From assembly GCA_964546505.1 (NCBI GenBank), contig CAZJJZ010000013.1, positions 1 through 37,785 on the forward strand: a DNA stretch of 37,785 nt, written 5' to 3'. A program made the translations under genes and the position numbers. Positions 1-8,158 of the stretch are shown here, one piece after another. The notes beneath the pieces were generated by a model. It was not told the DNA's origin, made no database searches, and saw only the letters and a program-made list of their open reading frames with translations. This DNA comes from CAZJJZ01 sp964546505. GTDB lineage: Bacteria; Patescibacteriota; Gracilibacteria; UBA1369. Position 1 is the first letter of the stretch, and every line of letters begins with the position of its first letter.

Positions 1-291
1 TTTAAAAGTATAATTTTCAAAAGCGGGCGTCCAGGTTTTGATTTCTGGGCTATCATAGTCCTCAATACCATTTTTGATTAGTCCTAAATGCTCAATCGAA
101 ACAAATTCCGCGGGCACACTTTTTCTAATCATACTGACCATGCCTTCCTCTTCTCCAGCTTCATTTTGGCCGACAAATTTGATTTTGCTCCCCTCTTCCC
201 AGGAACCGACAAAGCGTGAAGTTGGATTGAAGGCTTTAGTCCATTCGCTGTAGGTTTTGGCGCCCAACATGATTTCCCAGACTTGATTTCG
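1..291 (-). CDS. AHSA1/SRPBCC-family protein, fragment open at both ends
   Basis: On the minus strand 97 codons are open from the gap edge at 291 to the window start, with no stop. The reading contains WEIMLGAKTYSEWTKAFNP, then GSWEEGSKIKF, then EEEGMVSMI, and ends with KTWTPAFENYTF. This order of a start-strand helix, a GSWxxGxxixF strand and an EGMvs strand is typical of the AHSA1 branch of the START/SRPBCC fold, whose small proteins bind hydrophobic ligands or act as Hsp90-ATPase-activator homologues. The true start lies in or beyond the N gap (293-302) and the C-terminus lies outside the window. Substrate and role cannot be told. The fragment may not be contiguous with the rest of the scaffold, because adapter sequence follows the gap. 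Confidence 0.6.
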
Positions 292-292
292 T

Positions 293-302
293 NNNNNNNN
301 NN
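293..302. other. Assembly gap (10 N)
   Basis: Ten unknown bases interrupt the AHSA1-like reading. The sequence directly after them is adapter-like, so the gap size and the join are both doubtful. Confidence 0.98.
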
Positions 303-322
303 GACTGGAGTTCAGACGTGTG
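303..322. other. Illumina adapter remnant
   Basis: The bases after the gap begin GACTGGAGTTCAGACG and continue GTGTG. This is the core of the standard Illumina TruSeq/index-read adapter (established knowledge), followed by non-adapter sequence from 323. It is a library artefact and not genomic DNA. From 323 to about 435 no gene or regulatory element is recognisable; the short plus-strand reading starting at 385 (28 codons) has no support. Confidence 0.85.
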
Positions 323-435
323 GAGCGTGGATGATGGTGGAAAGTTGCAATTTTACCATAAAAGAGGTGGTTAAGATATTCCATTATGGCAGAAACAATT
401 AACCTTGCAAAGGAAGTTGATGGCAATGATTTCAA

Positions 436-708
436 CTACTTGAAATATTTTGCCGCTTTGGCATTCCGATGAGGGCAACCAGGCCAACAGCAAGGACGCC
501 TTTTACCTTCCAAAAGATCATTTTGTAAACGTTCTAGATGTTCCAGTCTGGTTTCGGCTTTTTTGACGATTGTGACCCAACAAATCCATTCATTACGGGC
601 AAGTGGAGTCAGCTGATTCCATTTCTCCAGAAGCTGTGCATTTTTCAGGAGAATTTCAGTGATGTCTGATGGAATTTCGTGCAAGGCGCCAGCTTTGACT
701 TCGGTCAT
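436..708 (-). CDS. YdeI/OmpD-associated (OmdA) family protein
   Basis: A 90-residue protein with the segment LTPLARNEWICWV (residues about 33-45), then KAETRLEHLERL (about 50-61) and a Cys-rich tail, CCWPGCPHR. This matches the C-terminal domain of the YdeI/OmdA family (bacteriocin-protection or OmpD-associated proteins), which is often found as a short stand-alone protein in bacteria. The biochemical function is not established. The Cys/His tail (C73, C74, C78, H80) could bind a metal, which is inference. The ATG at 708 is the only good start. The gene is codirectional with the dehydrogenase gene that lies upstream of it. Confidence 0.6.
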   Translation of the reverse strand: MTEVKAGALHEIPSDITEILLKNAQLLEKWNQLTPLARNEWICWVTIVKKAETRLEHLERLQNDLLEGKRRPCCWPGCPHRNAKAAKYFK

Positions 709-789
709 AGGTAAGTGCTAAATCATTCATTATTGGATCATACAATAAAGATCTGGCTAGAGCAAACCGGTACTGTGAATTTGTGGAAA

Positions 790-1569
790 TTACTTACTTT
801 CTTGCATTTTGCGAACCATCTTTAAAAGCACTTTTTTGGGCAGAAAGGGAATCAATAACAGTAGAATTTTCTGGCTAAATCTCAAACCAGAAAGTTGATT
901 TAACTGGCCCTGCAACATTGCCGAATAGCCGTCATTGGCCACTGCTGAGGCAGTGGCGGTTTTTTGGAAGAGATTGGTATTTTCTAGGCCTGAGGTTTTG
1001 GCAAATTCGGTGGCGGTGGCACCAGGTAATAAGGCTGTAACAGTTACTTTGGTATCGGTCAGTTCCTCGGCGAGGGCATTGCTAAAAGAAGTGACAAATG
1101 CTTTGGTAGCAAAATAAATGGCCTGCAGTGGGCCAGGCAGCAAAGAAGCGGTAGAAGAAAGATTAAGTATTTTACCGCTATTTCTGGCAATCATCTCGGG
1201 TAGGAACAGATAAGTTAACTCAGTCAAAGCAATAATGTTTAAATTAATCATTTCCAGCTGTTTTTCCCAACTCAACTGATAAAACTTACCTAGTAAGCCA
1301 AAGCCGGCATTATTTATCAAATAGTCGACTTTCAAATGCAGTTTTTTTTTTTTTTTGTAAAGTTCTTTTGCTGCCCCGGGTTGACTTAAATCAGAGGAGA
1401 TAATCTGGACTTTAACTGAATACTCTTTTTCCAATTCAGCTTTCAGCTCTTGAAGTTTATCTACTCTCCTAGCCACTATAATCAAATCACCACCATTTTT
1501 TGCATGAATTTTAGCTAATTCCAGTCCAATTCCACTGCTAGCACCGGTGATTAACGCAAGTTTTTTCAT
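790..1569 (-). CDS. Short-chain dehydrogenase/reductase (SDR), classical type
   Basis: The 259-residue length is normal for a classical SDR, a cytosolic NAD(P)-dependent oxidoreductase. Visible motifs are the cofactor loop TGASSGIG (8-15, G9xxxG13xG15), D60, NNAG (86-89) and the catalytic tetrad N111, S139, Y152, K156. Arg34-Arg35 after the second strand suggest NADP(H) preference (inference). The C-terminal segment is basic. The substrate cannot be predicted. A tract of 15 identical bases (1342-1356, A on the coding strand) encodes five lysines at about 72-76 and is a likely slippage site. The start ATG at 1569 fits the family's N-terminus. The gene lies downstream of tRNA-Ser on the same strand. 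Confidence 0.9.
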   Translation of the reverse strand: MKKLALITGASSGIGLELAKIHAKNGGDLIIVARRVDKLQELKAELEKEYSVKVQIISSDLSQPGAAKELYKKKKKLHLKVDYLINNAGFGLLGKFYQLSWEKQLEMINLNIIALTELTYLFLPEMIARNSGKILNLSSTASLLPGPLQAIYFATKAFVTSFSNALAEELTDTKVTVTALLPGATATEFAKTSGLENTNLFQKTATASAVANDGYSAMLQGQLNQLSGLRFSQKILLLLIPFLPKKVLLKMVRKMQESK

Positions 1570-1662
1570 GGGAAATTTCTTAAGAGTATCTACTTAATAC
1601 GAATGTTAACTTCTGAACCTTCCATGGTACTATTTTGTTCGCTCATGGCAGTGTGATGGAAA

Positions 1663-1757
1663 TGGCGGAGAGAGAGGGATTCGAACCCTCGCTAGGAGAA
1701 AAAACTCCTACTACAGGATTAGCAATCCCGCCCCTTCAGCCTCTTGGGTACCTCTCC
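1663..1757 (-). tRNA. tRNA-Ser(GCU), CCA encoded
   Basis: Read on the minus strand, the 5' acceptor strand GGAGAGG (1757-1751) pairs with the 3' strand TCTCTCC. The T arm has GAGGG-TTCGAAT-CCCTC, and a long variable arm with complementary AGGAG/CTCCT identifies a class II tRNA. The anticodon GCT is the complement of 1721-1723, reading serine AGU/AGC. The discriminator is G at 1666, and the 3' CCA is genomically encoded (1665-1663). The 339-bp stretch 1570-1908 holds this gene and the promoter of the next one, and nothing else recognisable. Confidence 0.95.
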
Positions 1758-1896
1758 GTGCTGTTTTGGCTTTCTGATGCCGGCAAATGACAGGGGTGTC
1801 TATTTGCTTGGGAATTCTAATATGGAGGCCTTGAAAATGCAAACGGATTTCCTTTGATTAATCAAAATATTTTAGGAATTTTTTACATGCTGACGC

Positions 1897-1902
1897 TATA
1901 AT
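1897..1902 (+). promoter_or_regulatory. -10 box for the ComEC-like gene, probably leaderless
   Basis: A perfect TATAAT ends seven bases before the ATG at 1909, so transcription would start on or beside the A of the start codon. No convincing -35 hexamer is seen at 17 bp and there is no Shine-Dalgarno sequence. A leaderless transcript is inferred. Confidence 0.55.
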
Positions 1903-1908
1903 CCGACC

Positions 1909-2718
1909 ATGAAAAAATGGTATCTGATAATTTGTTTGATCGCACTGGCAGTGATGATTCTGGGATGGTGGCAAAGTCATCAGAGGCAAAATATGTTTTG
2001 TTTTTTGGATGTGGGACAAGGTGATGCTGCTTTGGCTTGGCCAAAGGACGGGCCTAAAGTATTAATTGATGGTGGACCAGGTGGAACTTTGATGGATGAT
2101 TTGAGCACTTTAATTCCCTTTTCGGATAGAAAAATCGACTGGATTGTATTGAGTCATCCCCACGCAGATCATATAAATGGCTTATTGGAAGTCTTGGAGA
2201 AGTTTCAGGTTGATTACGTGGTAATGGACCATTATCACGAGGTGAAAAGTTATCAAAGATTGATCAAGGCAGTGAAAGCGGAAGGTAGTCATGTTTATGT
2301 TGCTGATGCTGAAGAGGATTTTCAGTTGCCGGGAATAACTTTGGATATTGTTTATCCCTTGAAGGAAGGCCATTGGCTGAATGATAATTTGAATGATCGA
2401 TCAGTGAGTTTGCGCGTAATAATGGGTGAGCGAAGTTTCTTTTTGAGTGGAGATTTAGAAAAGCCAGCGGAGCTGGCTTTGGCACGTAGCGGTCAGGATT
2501 TGCGAGCGAAAGTAATGAAAGCGGGTCATCACGGAAGTAAGACTAGCAATTCGGTAGAATTGATCAGCGCTGTTCAGCCTCAAGAAGTAGTCGTATCAGT
2601 GGGTAAAAAAAATAAATATAAACATCCCAGTCCGGAAGTCTTGGAAAGATGGCGAAAATTGGGCTTGAAGGTAAGGAGAACAGACTCGGAGGGAACAATA
2701 TGCTATGTCTGGCAATAG
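1909..2718 (+). CDS. ComEC/Rec2-like metallo-beta-lactamase-fold hydrolase
   Basis: A 269-residue protein with an N-terminal hydrophobic anchor or signal (residues 4-20) followed by the ComEC C-terminal type of metallo-beta-lactamase domain: FLDVGQGDA (32-40), IDGGPGG (53-59), the metal-binding SHPHADH (82-88), SGDLE (180-184) and GHHGSKTS (206-213). In full-length ComEC this domain sits beside the DNA-translocation channel and is thought to degrade the non-transported strand during transformation. The membrane channel domain is absent here, so the protein is a stand-alone, membrane-tethered extracytoplasmic hydrolase. A nuclease role is inferred; other phosphodiesterase substrates are possible. 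It converges on murA with one base between the stops. Confidence 0.85.
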   Translation: MKKWYLIICLIALAVMILGWWQSHQRQNMFCFLDVGQGDAALAWPKDGPKVLIDGGPGGTLMDDLSTLIPFSDRKIDWIVLSHPHADHINGLLEVLEKFQVDYVVMDHYHEVKSYQRLIKAVKAEGSHVYVADAEEDFQLPGITLDIVYPLKEGHWLNDNLNDRSVSLRVIMGERSFFLSGDLEKPAELALARSGQDLRAKVMKAGHHGSKTSNSVELISAVQPQEVVVSVGKKNKYKHPSPEVLERWRKLGLKVRRTDSEGTICYVWQ

Positions 2719-2719
2719 A

Positions 2720-3970
2720 TTATAAATCAACACGGCTGATTTTGGCACCGAGAGCTTTCAATTTGCCATCGAGGTTTTCGTAACCACGATCGATGTATTT
2801 AATATTGGAAATTTCGGTGTTTCCTTCAGCTGCTAGGGCGGCAAGTACCATGGCCGCGCCGGCACGTATATCGATCGAGGCAATAGGTACACCCTTTAAA
2901 CGACTCGGGCCGCTGATCTTGGCCTGATGTGTATTGAGCATTTGAATTTTGGCACCCATTTTCTCTAGTTCAAAAAGGTAGTTGAGGCGTCCTTCGAATA
3001 GCGTTTCAAAAATCGTACTTTCACCTTCCGCCATGGTCATTAGAACCGAGAAAGGGGCTTGCAGATCTGTTGCGAAGCTGGGGTGAACTGCAGTGCGTAA
3101 AGTGGTGGCCTGTAGTCTTGGTGTAGGCAACACTCGGAAGGAGTTTTCCTTGAGCTGATAGTTAGCCCCCATTTCGGTGAGTTTTTGCCAAAAAGGATCC
3201 AGTTGAGCGGTGTTGATGCCTGTAACTTCCAAATCTCCCCCCGTAACCAATCCAGCAATGGCAAAGGTTCCCGCCTCCAAATAATCACCGGTAATGGTAT
3301 ATTCACCACCGTGTAATTCACTGACGCCTTCTATTTCCAGATAATGTGTACCAATGCCGCTTATTTTGGCGCCCAGCTGATTGAGAAAGTGACACAAGTC
3401 TTGAACATGCGGTTCTGCAGCCACCAGTTTGAGAATGCTTTTACCGGGTGTGAGAGCCGCGAGGGTGATGGCGTTTTCGGTGGCGGTGACGGACATTTCT
3501 GGCATCAATACTTGAGCAGCTTGAGCTTTTTGCATTTTGAGGTGAATGCGGGTATCGCTTTGAATGATTTGCGCTCCAAGACATTCAAAGGCATATGTAT
3601 GCGAATGAACAGAGCGTTTACCTAGCACGCAGCCACCTGGAAAGGGAATGTTTAACTCCCCTAACCTGGCTAAAACCGGGCCGAATAGCAAAATAGAACC
3701 TCGCATTTTGCCAATCATAGTTTCATCCAAACCAGTATTAGTGAGGCTGGAGGCATCAATGGTGGCTGTAGATCCTTGAAAGGTGGTTTTAACCCCCATT
3801 GAAGTGAAAATTTTTAACAGTTCGACAACATCTGAAATTTTGGGAACATTGTGCAGTGTGATTGGCTTGCTGCTAAGTAATGCAGCGCATAGAATGGGAA
3901 GGGTGGCATTTTTGGAACCACTGACTTGCACACTGCCATGCAATTGGTGTTTTCCTTCAATAATATACAT
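2720..3970 (-). CDS. murA: UDP-N-acetylglucosamine 1-carboxyvinyltransferase
   Basis: MurA transfers enolpyruvate from PEP to UDP-GlcNAc, the first committed cytosolic step of peptidoglycan synthesis. At 416 residues it has the usual length. Seen motifs are SGSKNATLPILCAALL (17-32) with K20/N21, and the active-site loop PGGCVLGKRSVHSH (111-124) with the catalytic cysteine C114 (C115 in E. coli), the residue alkylated by fosfomycin. Cys rather than Asp at this position predicts fosfomycin sensitivity of the enzyme (inference from family knowledge). The C-terminus carries DIRAGAAMVLAALAAEG and IDRGYENLD, both family signatures. The ATG at 3970 matches the family start. Confidence 0.97.
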   Translation of the reverse strand: MYIIEGKHQLHGSVQVSGSKNATLPILCAALLSSKPITLHNVPKISDVVELLKIFTSMGVKTTFQGSTATIDASSLTNTGLDETMIGKMRGSILLFGPVLARLGELNIPFPGGCVLGKRSVHSHTYAFECLGAQIIQSDTRIHLKMQKAQAAQVLMPEMSVTATENAITLAALTPGKSILKLVAAEPHVQDLCHFLNQLGAKISGIGTHYLEIEGVSELHGGEYTITGDYLEAGTFAIAGLVTGGDLEVTGINTAQLDPFWQKLTEMGANYQLKENSFRVLPTPRLQATTLRTAVHPSFATDLQAPFSVLMTMAEGESTIFETLFEGRLNYLFELEKMGAKIQMLNTHQAKISGPSRLKGVPIASIDIRAGAAMVLAALAAEGNTEISNIKYIDRGYENLDGKLKALGAKISRVDL

Positions 3971-3999
3971 GCAATAGAATTAGGTTTTTGATCCGTGTG

Positions 4000-4027
4000 A
4001 GTATAAAGAAGGCGTCGCTGTCTGCAA
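4000..4027 (-). promoter_or_regulatory. Candidate murA promoter
   Basis: On the minus strand TTGCAG (4027-4022) is followed after 16 bp by TATACT (4005-4000), about 30 bp upstream of the murA ATG. It is a moderate match to a housekeeping promoter and was judged by eye only. Confidence 0.4.
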
Positions 4028-4107
4028 GTCTGCTTTGATTGACATTGGGCGTTTTTATGCCTTTTTAGCATTTAGCCACTTGGCGCGTGCGCGCCCCGGG
4101 CTTTCCC

Positions 4108-5694
4108 TTATTGCTTGGTTCTAAATTGCAGGGCTTCCGCCAATTCTAGATTGGTGGTTTTGCTTAGTCCTTTGAGGTCTGTGATGGTGAGGGCGGTTTT
4201 GAGTAAATGCACCATGGCACGAGGACTTAATTGCATTTTCTGTTCGATAATTTTCAAATAGGCTTCTGCCTCAGAAGTTAAGCGGACATAGCGGGAAAGA
4301 TTCTGGGAATTCAAATGTACGTTAAATAAGTTCAGGGAGCGATGTGAGCGATTAGTTGCTGAATCTGTCTGAAATCGTTTGGACTGTAGCTCTTGGGCAA
4401 TTTGGATGGAATCACTAGCTGATTGCCAACTTTGCCATTGTGGCGGCGATTGTTCAACTTTGAAAAACTTGTCAAAGGTGATTTTTTCTCGTTGGAGATG
4501 GACTTGCAGGTCGAAGCGATCAAGTAATGGTCCGGATAATTTTTTGCGATAATTGTGAATTTGGTTTAATGAACAGCAACAGTTGTTTTGTGGGTCACCG
4601 GCAAAGCCACAAGGACAGGGATTACAAGCTGCAACCAGTTGAAAGTCAGCAGGGAAAATTTGCTTTTCGTGCTCACGGCTGAGGTGAATTTGCTTGTCTT
4701 CCAAAGGTTGACGAAGGACTTCCAAGTGCGCCCGCGGAAATTCCGCGATTTCGTCAAGAAATAATACTCCCTGATGCGCTAGACTGATTTCACCGGGCTT
4801 GAGCGGTCGACCGCCACCGGTGAGACTAATTTTACTGGCGGTGTGATGAATTTCGCGGAAGGGTGGCTGGATGATGAGAGGTTGTTGAGGGGAAAGCTGG
4901 CCAGCGGCGGAGTAAATGGTACTGACTTCCAAAATTTGCCTGCGGCTGAATCTGGGAAGTAAGTCAACCAAAGAACGAGCCAAGAGCGTTTTTCCTACTC
5001 CGGGACTACCTGAGAGTAATATGTTGTGCCTTCCAGCCGCGGCGATGACAACTGCTCTTTTAGCCTCTACTTGACCGTGAATCAGGTCGAATAATTTACC
5101 GTATTCACGGTGTGGCTGCGCTTGATGCAGGTGGGCGGATAATTCTTGATCGGAAAATGGCTGAAGACTTTCCTTGACCAACTCTCCTCGAAGAAATCGT
5201 AAAAGCTCTTCCAGATGGGTAAATGTGAAAATTTCCAGACCAGTTACCAGACGCGCTTCCAAACTGTTACCTTGAGGAATAATCACTTTTTGAATCCCCT
5301 TTTCTTGTGCTGTGAGTAGAATGGGGAGCAGCCCATTAACGGCTTTAATTTCACCATTAAGGGATAGTTCGCCCAAGAAGATGGTTTCCGCGAATTGCTC
5401 CAGGAGATTTAATTGTCCAGAAGCCTGTAATAAACCAAGAGTAATGGCCACTTCCAATACTGATCCAGATTTTTTGAGATTGGCCGGCGCTAAATTAACA
5501 ATTTTCTTTTGTTGTGGATAATCAGCACCAAGACTTTTGATGGATGAACGGATTCTTTCTTTGGATTCTTGAATTGCAGTGTCCGCCAAGCCCACTATGG
5601 TAAAACTGGGAAGGCCAGGAGAAAGTTGCACTTCCACCTCAATAATTCTGGCTTGCAGACCGTAATTTACCGCTGAAAGGAGTTTGATGGCCAT
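4108..5694 (-). CDS. comM: YifB/ComM-family Mg-chelatase-like AAA+ ATPase
   Basis: The 528-residue protein has the ComM layout: an N-terminal Lon-protease-like fold domain (1 to about 170, with GLADTAIQESKERIRS at 35-50), then an AAA+ module with Walker A GSPGVGKT (229-236), Walker B LFLDE (311-315), a conserved CNPCPCG cysteine cluster near 356 and an arginine-finger-like LLDRFDL, and a C-terminal Mg-chelatase lid. ComM is a hexameric helicase that drives branch migration when transformed single-stranded DNA is integrated (known from Vibrio and Legionella work). With dprA and the ComEC-like gene in the same window, a transformation role is likely. The short upstream region on its own strand has no Shine-Dalgarno sequence. 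Confidence 0.93.
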   Translation of the reverse strand: MAIKLLSAVNYGLQARIIEVEVQLSPGLPSFTIVGLADTAIQESKERIRSSIKSLGADYPQQKKIVNLAPANLKKSGSVLEVAITLGLLQASGQLNLLEQFAETIFLGELSLNGEIKAVNGLLPILLTAQEKGIQKVIIPQGNSLEARLVTGLEIFTFTHLEELLRFLRGELVKESLQPFSDQELSAHLHQAQPHREYGKLFDLIHGQVEAKRAVVIAAAGRHNILLSGSPGVGKTLLARSLVDLLPRFSRRQILEVSTIYSAAGQLSPQQPLIIQPPFREIHHTASKISLTGGGRPLKPGEISLAHQGVLFLDEIAEFPRAHLEVLRQPLEDKQIHLSREHEKQIFPADFQLVAACNPCPCGFAGDPQNNCCCSLNQIHNYRKKLSGPLLDRFDLQVHLQREKITFDKFFKVEQSPPQWQSWQSASDSIQIAQELQSKRFQTDSATNRSHRSLNLFNVHLNSQNLSRYVRLTSEAEAYLKIIEQKMQLSPRAMVHLLKTALTITDLKGLSKTTNLELAEALQFRTKQ

Positions 5695-5770
5695 TGTTTA
5701 TTTGTCAAATTCCTCTGAATTGTAGAAGCCGGAAATGAAAAGAATGTTAAATTTTTCTAAAAAAACTCAT

Positions 5771-5799
5771 TTGACAGTACATAGGTAATATTCTATAAG
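5771..5799 (+). promoter_or_regulatory. Strong sigma-70-type promoter
   Basis: A perfect TTGACA (5771-5776), a spacer of exactly 17 bp and TATAAG (5794-5799) lie 29 bp before the ATG at 5829. This is the clearest housekeeping promoter in the window and should drive the helical-protein gene downstream. Confidence 0.8.
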
Positions 5800-5828
5800 T
5801 AATTCCTCCCTAATTTTTTGACCTTCAA

Positions 5829-6985
5829 ATGCCTAATTTTGCCATTAACCCCAAAAACCTGCCCTCCGAGGCAGCTAATTCACCAGAAAATACCGATCCT
5901 AAAAAAATTGTCCGGACTTTGTTGGAACATCCTGAACTCAATTACTTTCAACTTACTGAAGTAGCAAGAGTCCGCGAAAGACAAAAGAATTGGCTGGGCA
6001 GATTGATGGACAGATCTTTTGACGTGAGAAGAGAGATCAAAGAAGAAGCTTTTCAAGCATTAATTGGTGATGAACAGGTATTAGTAAAGTTAATACAGAG
6101 CGAAAGCAGAATGCAAATACAGGAAATCGCAAATGAATTTTTGACTTCACGGGACAATCCTTTGTTTAGAGAATTTGCGGAATTTTATCAAAATAAGGCC
6201 ATTCAGAGGCTAAAAAGACATCAAAGAAGTTATAAAACCTGGGCTAGTGTGGCGAGTAAACTTTTGGAGGAATGTTCACGTGGTTGGCCAAAAGAAAACC
6301 CTGAATATCTGAAACAGGTCTTTGCTTTTCTAGAGCCCGACTTATTAAATTTGTGGCAACAAGTCTTGCATGAACACGATGTGGACTTGGTACCAACATA
6401 TTTGAATTTAGCGGCGCAAATTGGTTTGGCTGACAATTGTTTCGTGCCTGTGTCGTGCTGATTGGGCTGAAAAACTGCTCCAACAGCCGTATAAAGATTC
6501 GGTAGTACTTTGTATGGTTAAAGTCTTGGAGAAAGTTGGCGCCAGTCTGGTGGGAATCAATAAAGATAAGAAATTGAGAGATCGAGAATTACTGGAAAAA
6601 TTAAACATTTTGTTCCAGAAAAATTTGCCTAATTTAAAGGCTTTACATCTGATGTTACAAAATAATTGTGTCTGGCCGCAAAGTGATGCATTGAAAGCAT
6701 TTACCAGCTTAATCGAATATTTGTACCAGGATTTTTGCAGACAATTTTTTGGTGTNNNNNNNNNNNNNNNNNNNNNNNNNNNNNNNNNNNNNNGCAATGG
6801 ATAAAATGGAGGTATTACAAAAGTACTTCACTAATATTAACGCCCATATGAAACCACCGTTGGATCCCAACGAAGTGCTGCGCAATTTTGATTATTTGCT
6901 GGAGTTGAGAGACTTGTTGGCGCCTTATATGTCAGATAGAAGCAAACGAGATTTTACTAATGCCATCCGTATTCTCTACCCTTAG
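5829..6985 (+). pseudogene. Unknown all-helical protein, reading frame broken by a +1 shift and a gap
   Basis: Three successive readings appear to be one gene. The first (ATG 5829) stops at 6461. The frame one base further on continues without a break from about 6450, with ADWAEKLLQQPYKDSVV, to the gap at 6756. After the gap a third piece, with AMDKMEVLQKYF and ending IRILYP, stops at 6985. Dropping one base near 6450-6460 (for example the C of the TGTCGTGC stretch) joins the first two as VPVCADWAEKLL. The protein would have about 385 residues, helical and rich in Leu, Glu and Lys, and resembles HEAT/ARM-like scaffolds. No family was recognised. The shift may be an assembly error beside a poorly covered region or a true mutation. 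The 3' end overlaps the stop of the convergent aminotransferase gene by 4 bp. Confidence 0.6.
6756..6793. other. Assembly gap (38 N)
   Basis: Thirty-eight unknown bases interrupt the 3' part of the helical-protein gene. The size is probably only an estimate, so the frame across it is unknown. Confidence 0.98.
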
Positions 6986-8148
6986 TCGGATTCTTTGGCC
7001 AGTTTGATGATTTGATTAACCTCCTTGATCAGAATTTGCAAATTCTTCTTTAACTTGGCTGGATCCTGTAAGAAACTGATCATAAAGTAATCTTTTCCTG
7101 GTGCATTGTAGTAACTGCCAGGATGGAGGTAGATTTGTCTTTTTTTGATCAAATGAAGCACGAATTTACCATCCGGCAGAGAAGGTATGCGAACTAAACA
7201 GGTAAAGCCCCCTTGAATGGGACTGAGCTGGAAATTGGGTTCTTTGCTGAACATTTTGGTAGTCAAACGAGCGTTGCTTTCGACACGGTGAAAGAAACGT
7301 GTTTGGAATTTGGCACTATGTTGAAGAATTTCGGGAAGAATTTCCATCGAAAATTGATTGGTGGTCATAAAAGTGTCTTCCAGTTTTTCAATGTTGTCCA
7401 TCGCATCTTGGACGTGCTTGTCTTTGCCATGAAAAGTGAACCAGGTGAGTTTGGCGCCTGGTAAAGCTAAAAAATTGGCTACGGTATTGATGGTAATGAT
7501 TAAGCCTTTATGTTGATCATCAGCAAGGGAGAAATAGGGTTGATTATCAAATACCAATTCGGAAAAACATTCATTTGTGATCAACGGAACTTGATACTGT
7601 TCCGCTAATTTTAGTAATTGATGTGATGTTGACTCTGGTATTACTGAACCCGTAGGCAAATGTGGAGACATCAAATACATGGCCGCGCAGCCCTTCTTGA
7701 ATTGTTTTTCCACTTCCTGCAAATCGATTTCCCAGTTGTTTTCCGGATCAAGATGGTAATCAATCGCTTTGGCACCGACAAAATTAATGACTTCCTGAAC
7801 ATGAGGACTGCGTGGAGCGGGCAGTAAAATTGGTTTTTTGGTTAGCGAAAAGAGTTTGAATACTAGCGACAAAGCATGGTTCTGGGTGGAAGTAATGATG
7901 ATTTGTTCGGCAGTAAGAGGTTGACCTTGTTTTTGATAATATTTGGCAATTGCTTGACGAGCATGCGCCGATCCCAGAGCATTGGGATGATAATGCGGGT
8001 ATTTAAAAATGTTGATAAATGATCTTTGGATGCGTTTCTCTTCGATTAGGCTGGGCCATGAGCCAAAGTCCTGGTAAGAGAGGTTGAATACTTTTTTTCT
8101 TTTGTGCAACAATTCATTCAGGATTTTTTTTAGCTCAATGATTGGCAT
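6982..8148 (-). CDS. Aminotransferase class I/II fold protein lacking catalytic residues
   Basis: A 388-residue protein with the fold-type I aminotransferase layout: the early YxPNALGS-like substrate loop (residues 53-60), the PLP-phosphate-site strand IIITSTQNHALSLVF (83-97), SPHLPTG (161-167), NECF (192-195), NFLALPGAKLTW (225-236) and a C-terminal small domain. Against relatives such as AlaA the key residues are replaced: the Schiff-base lysine of SLSK by N225, the Asp that pairs with the pyridine nitrogen by N192, the PLP-contacting Tyr by F195, the Asn of NPxNPTG by H163 or L164, the Arg of GxRxGW by K233 and the carboxylate-binding Arg near the C-terminus by M356. The length is intact and the frame is open, so it looks like a selected pseudoenzyme, perhaps a binding or regulatory protein, and not a decayed gene. 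Confidence 0.8.
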   Translation of the reverse strand: MPIIELKKILNELLHKRKKVFNLSYQDFGSWPSLIEEKRIQRSFINIFKYPHYHPNALGSAHARQAIAKYYQKQGQPLTAEQIIITSTQNHALSLVFKLFSLTKKPILLPAPRSPHVQEVINFVGAKAIDYHLDPENNWEIDLQEVEKQFKKGCAAMYLMSPHLPTGSVIPESTSHQLLKLAEQYQVPLITNECFSELVFDNQPYFSLADDQHKGLIITINTVANFLALPGAKLTWFTFHGKDKHVQDAMDNIEKLEDTFMTTNQFSMEILPEILQHSAKFQTRFFHRVESNARLTTKMFSKEPNFQLSPIQGGFTCLVRIPSLPDGKFVLHLIKKRQIYLHPGSYYNAPGKDYFMISFLQDPAKLKKNLQILIKEVNQIIKLAKESD

Positions 8149-8158
8149 ATGTTAGAGG

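Noticed and set aside
385..471. Short plus-strand reading of 28 codons (MAETINLAKEV)
   Set aside because: It overlaps the OmdA-like gene, is very short and lies beside an adapter join.
4082..4095. GC palindrome GGCGCG-TG-CGCGCC between comM and murA as a terminator
   Set aside because: The two-base loop is too small and no T-run follows on the minus strand; it may be a chance CG-rich patch.
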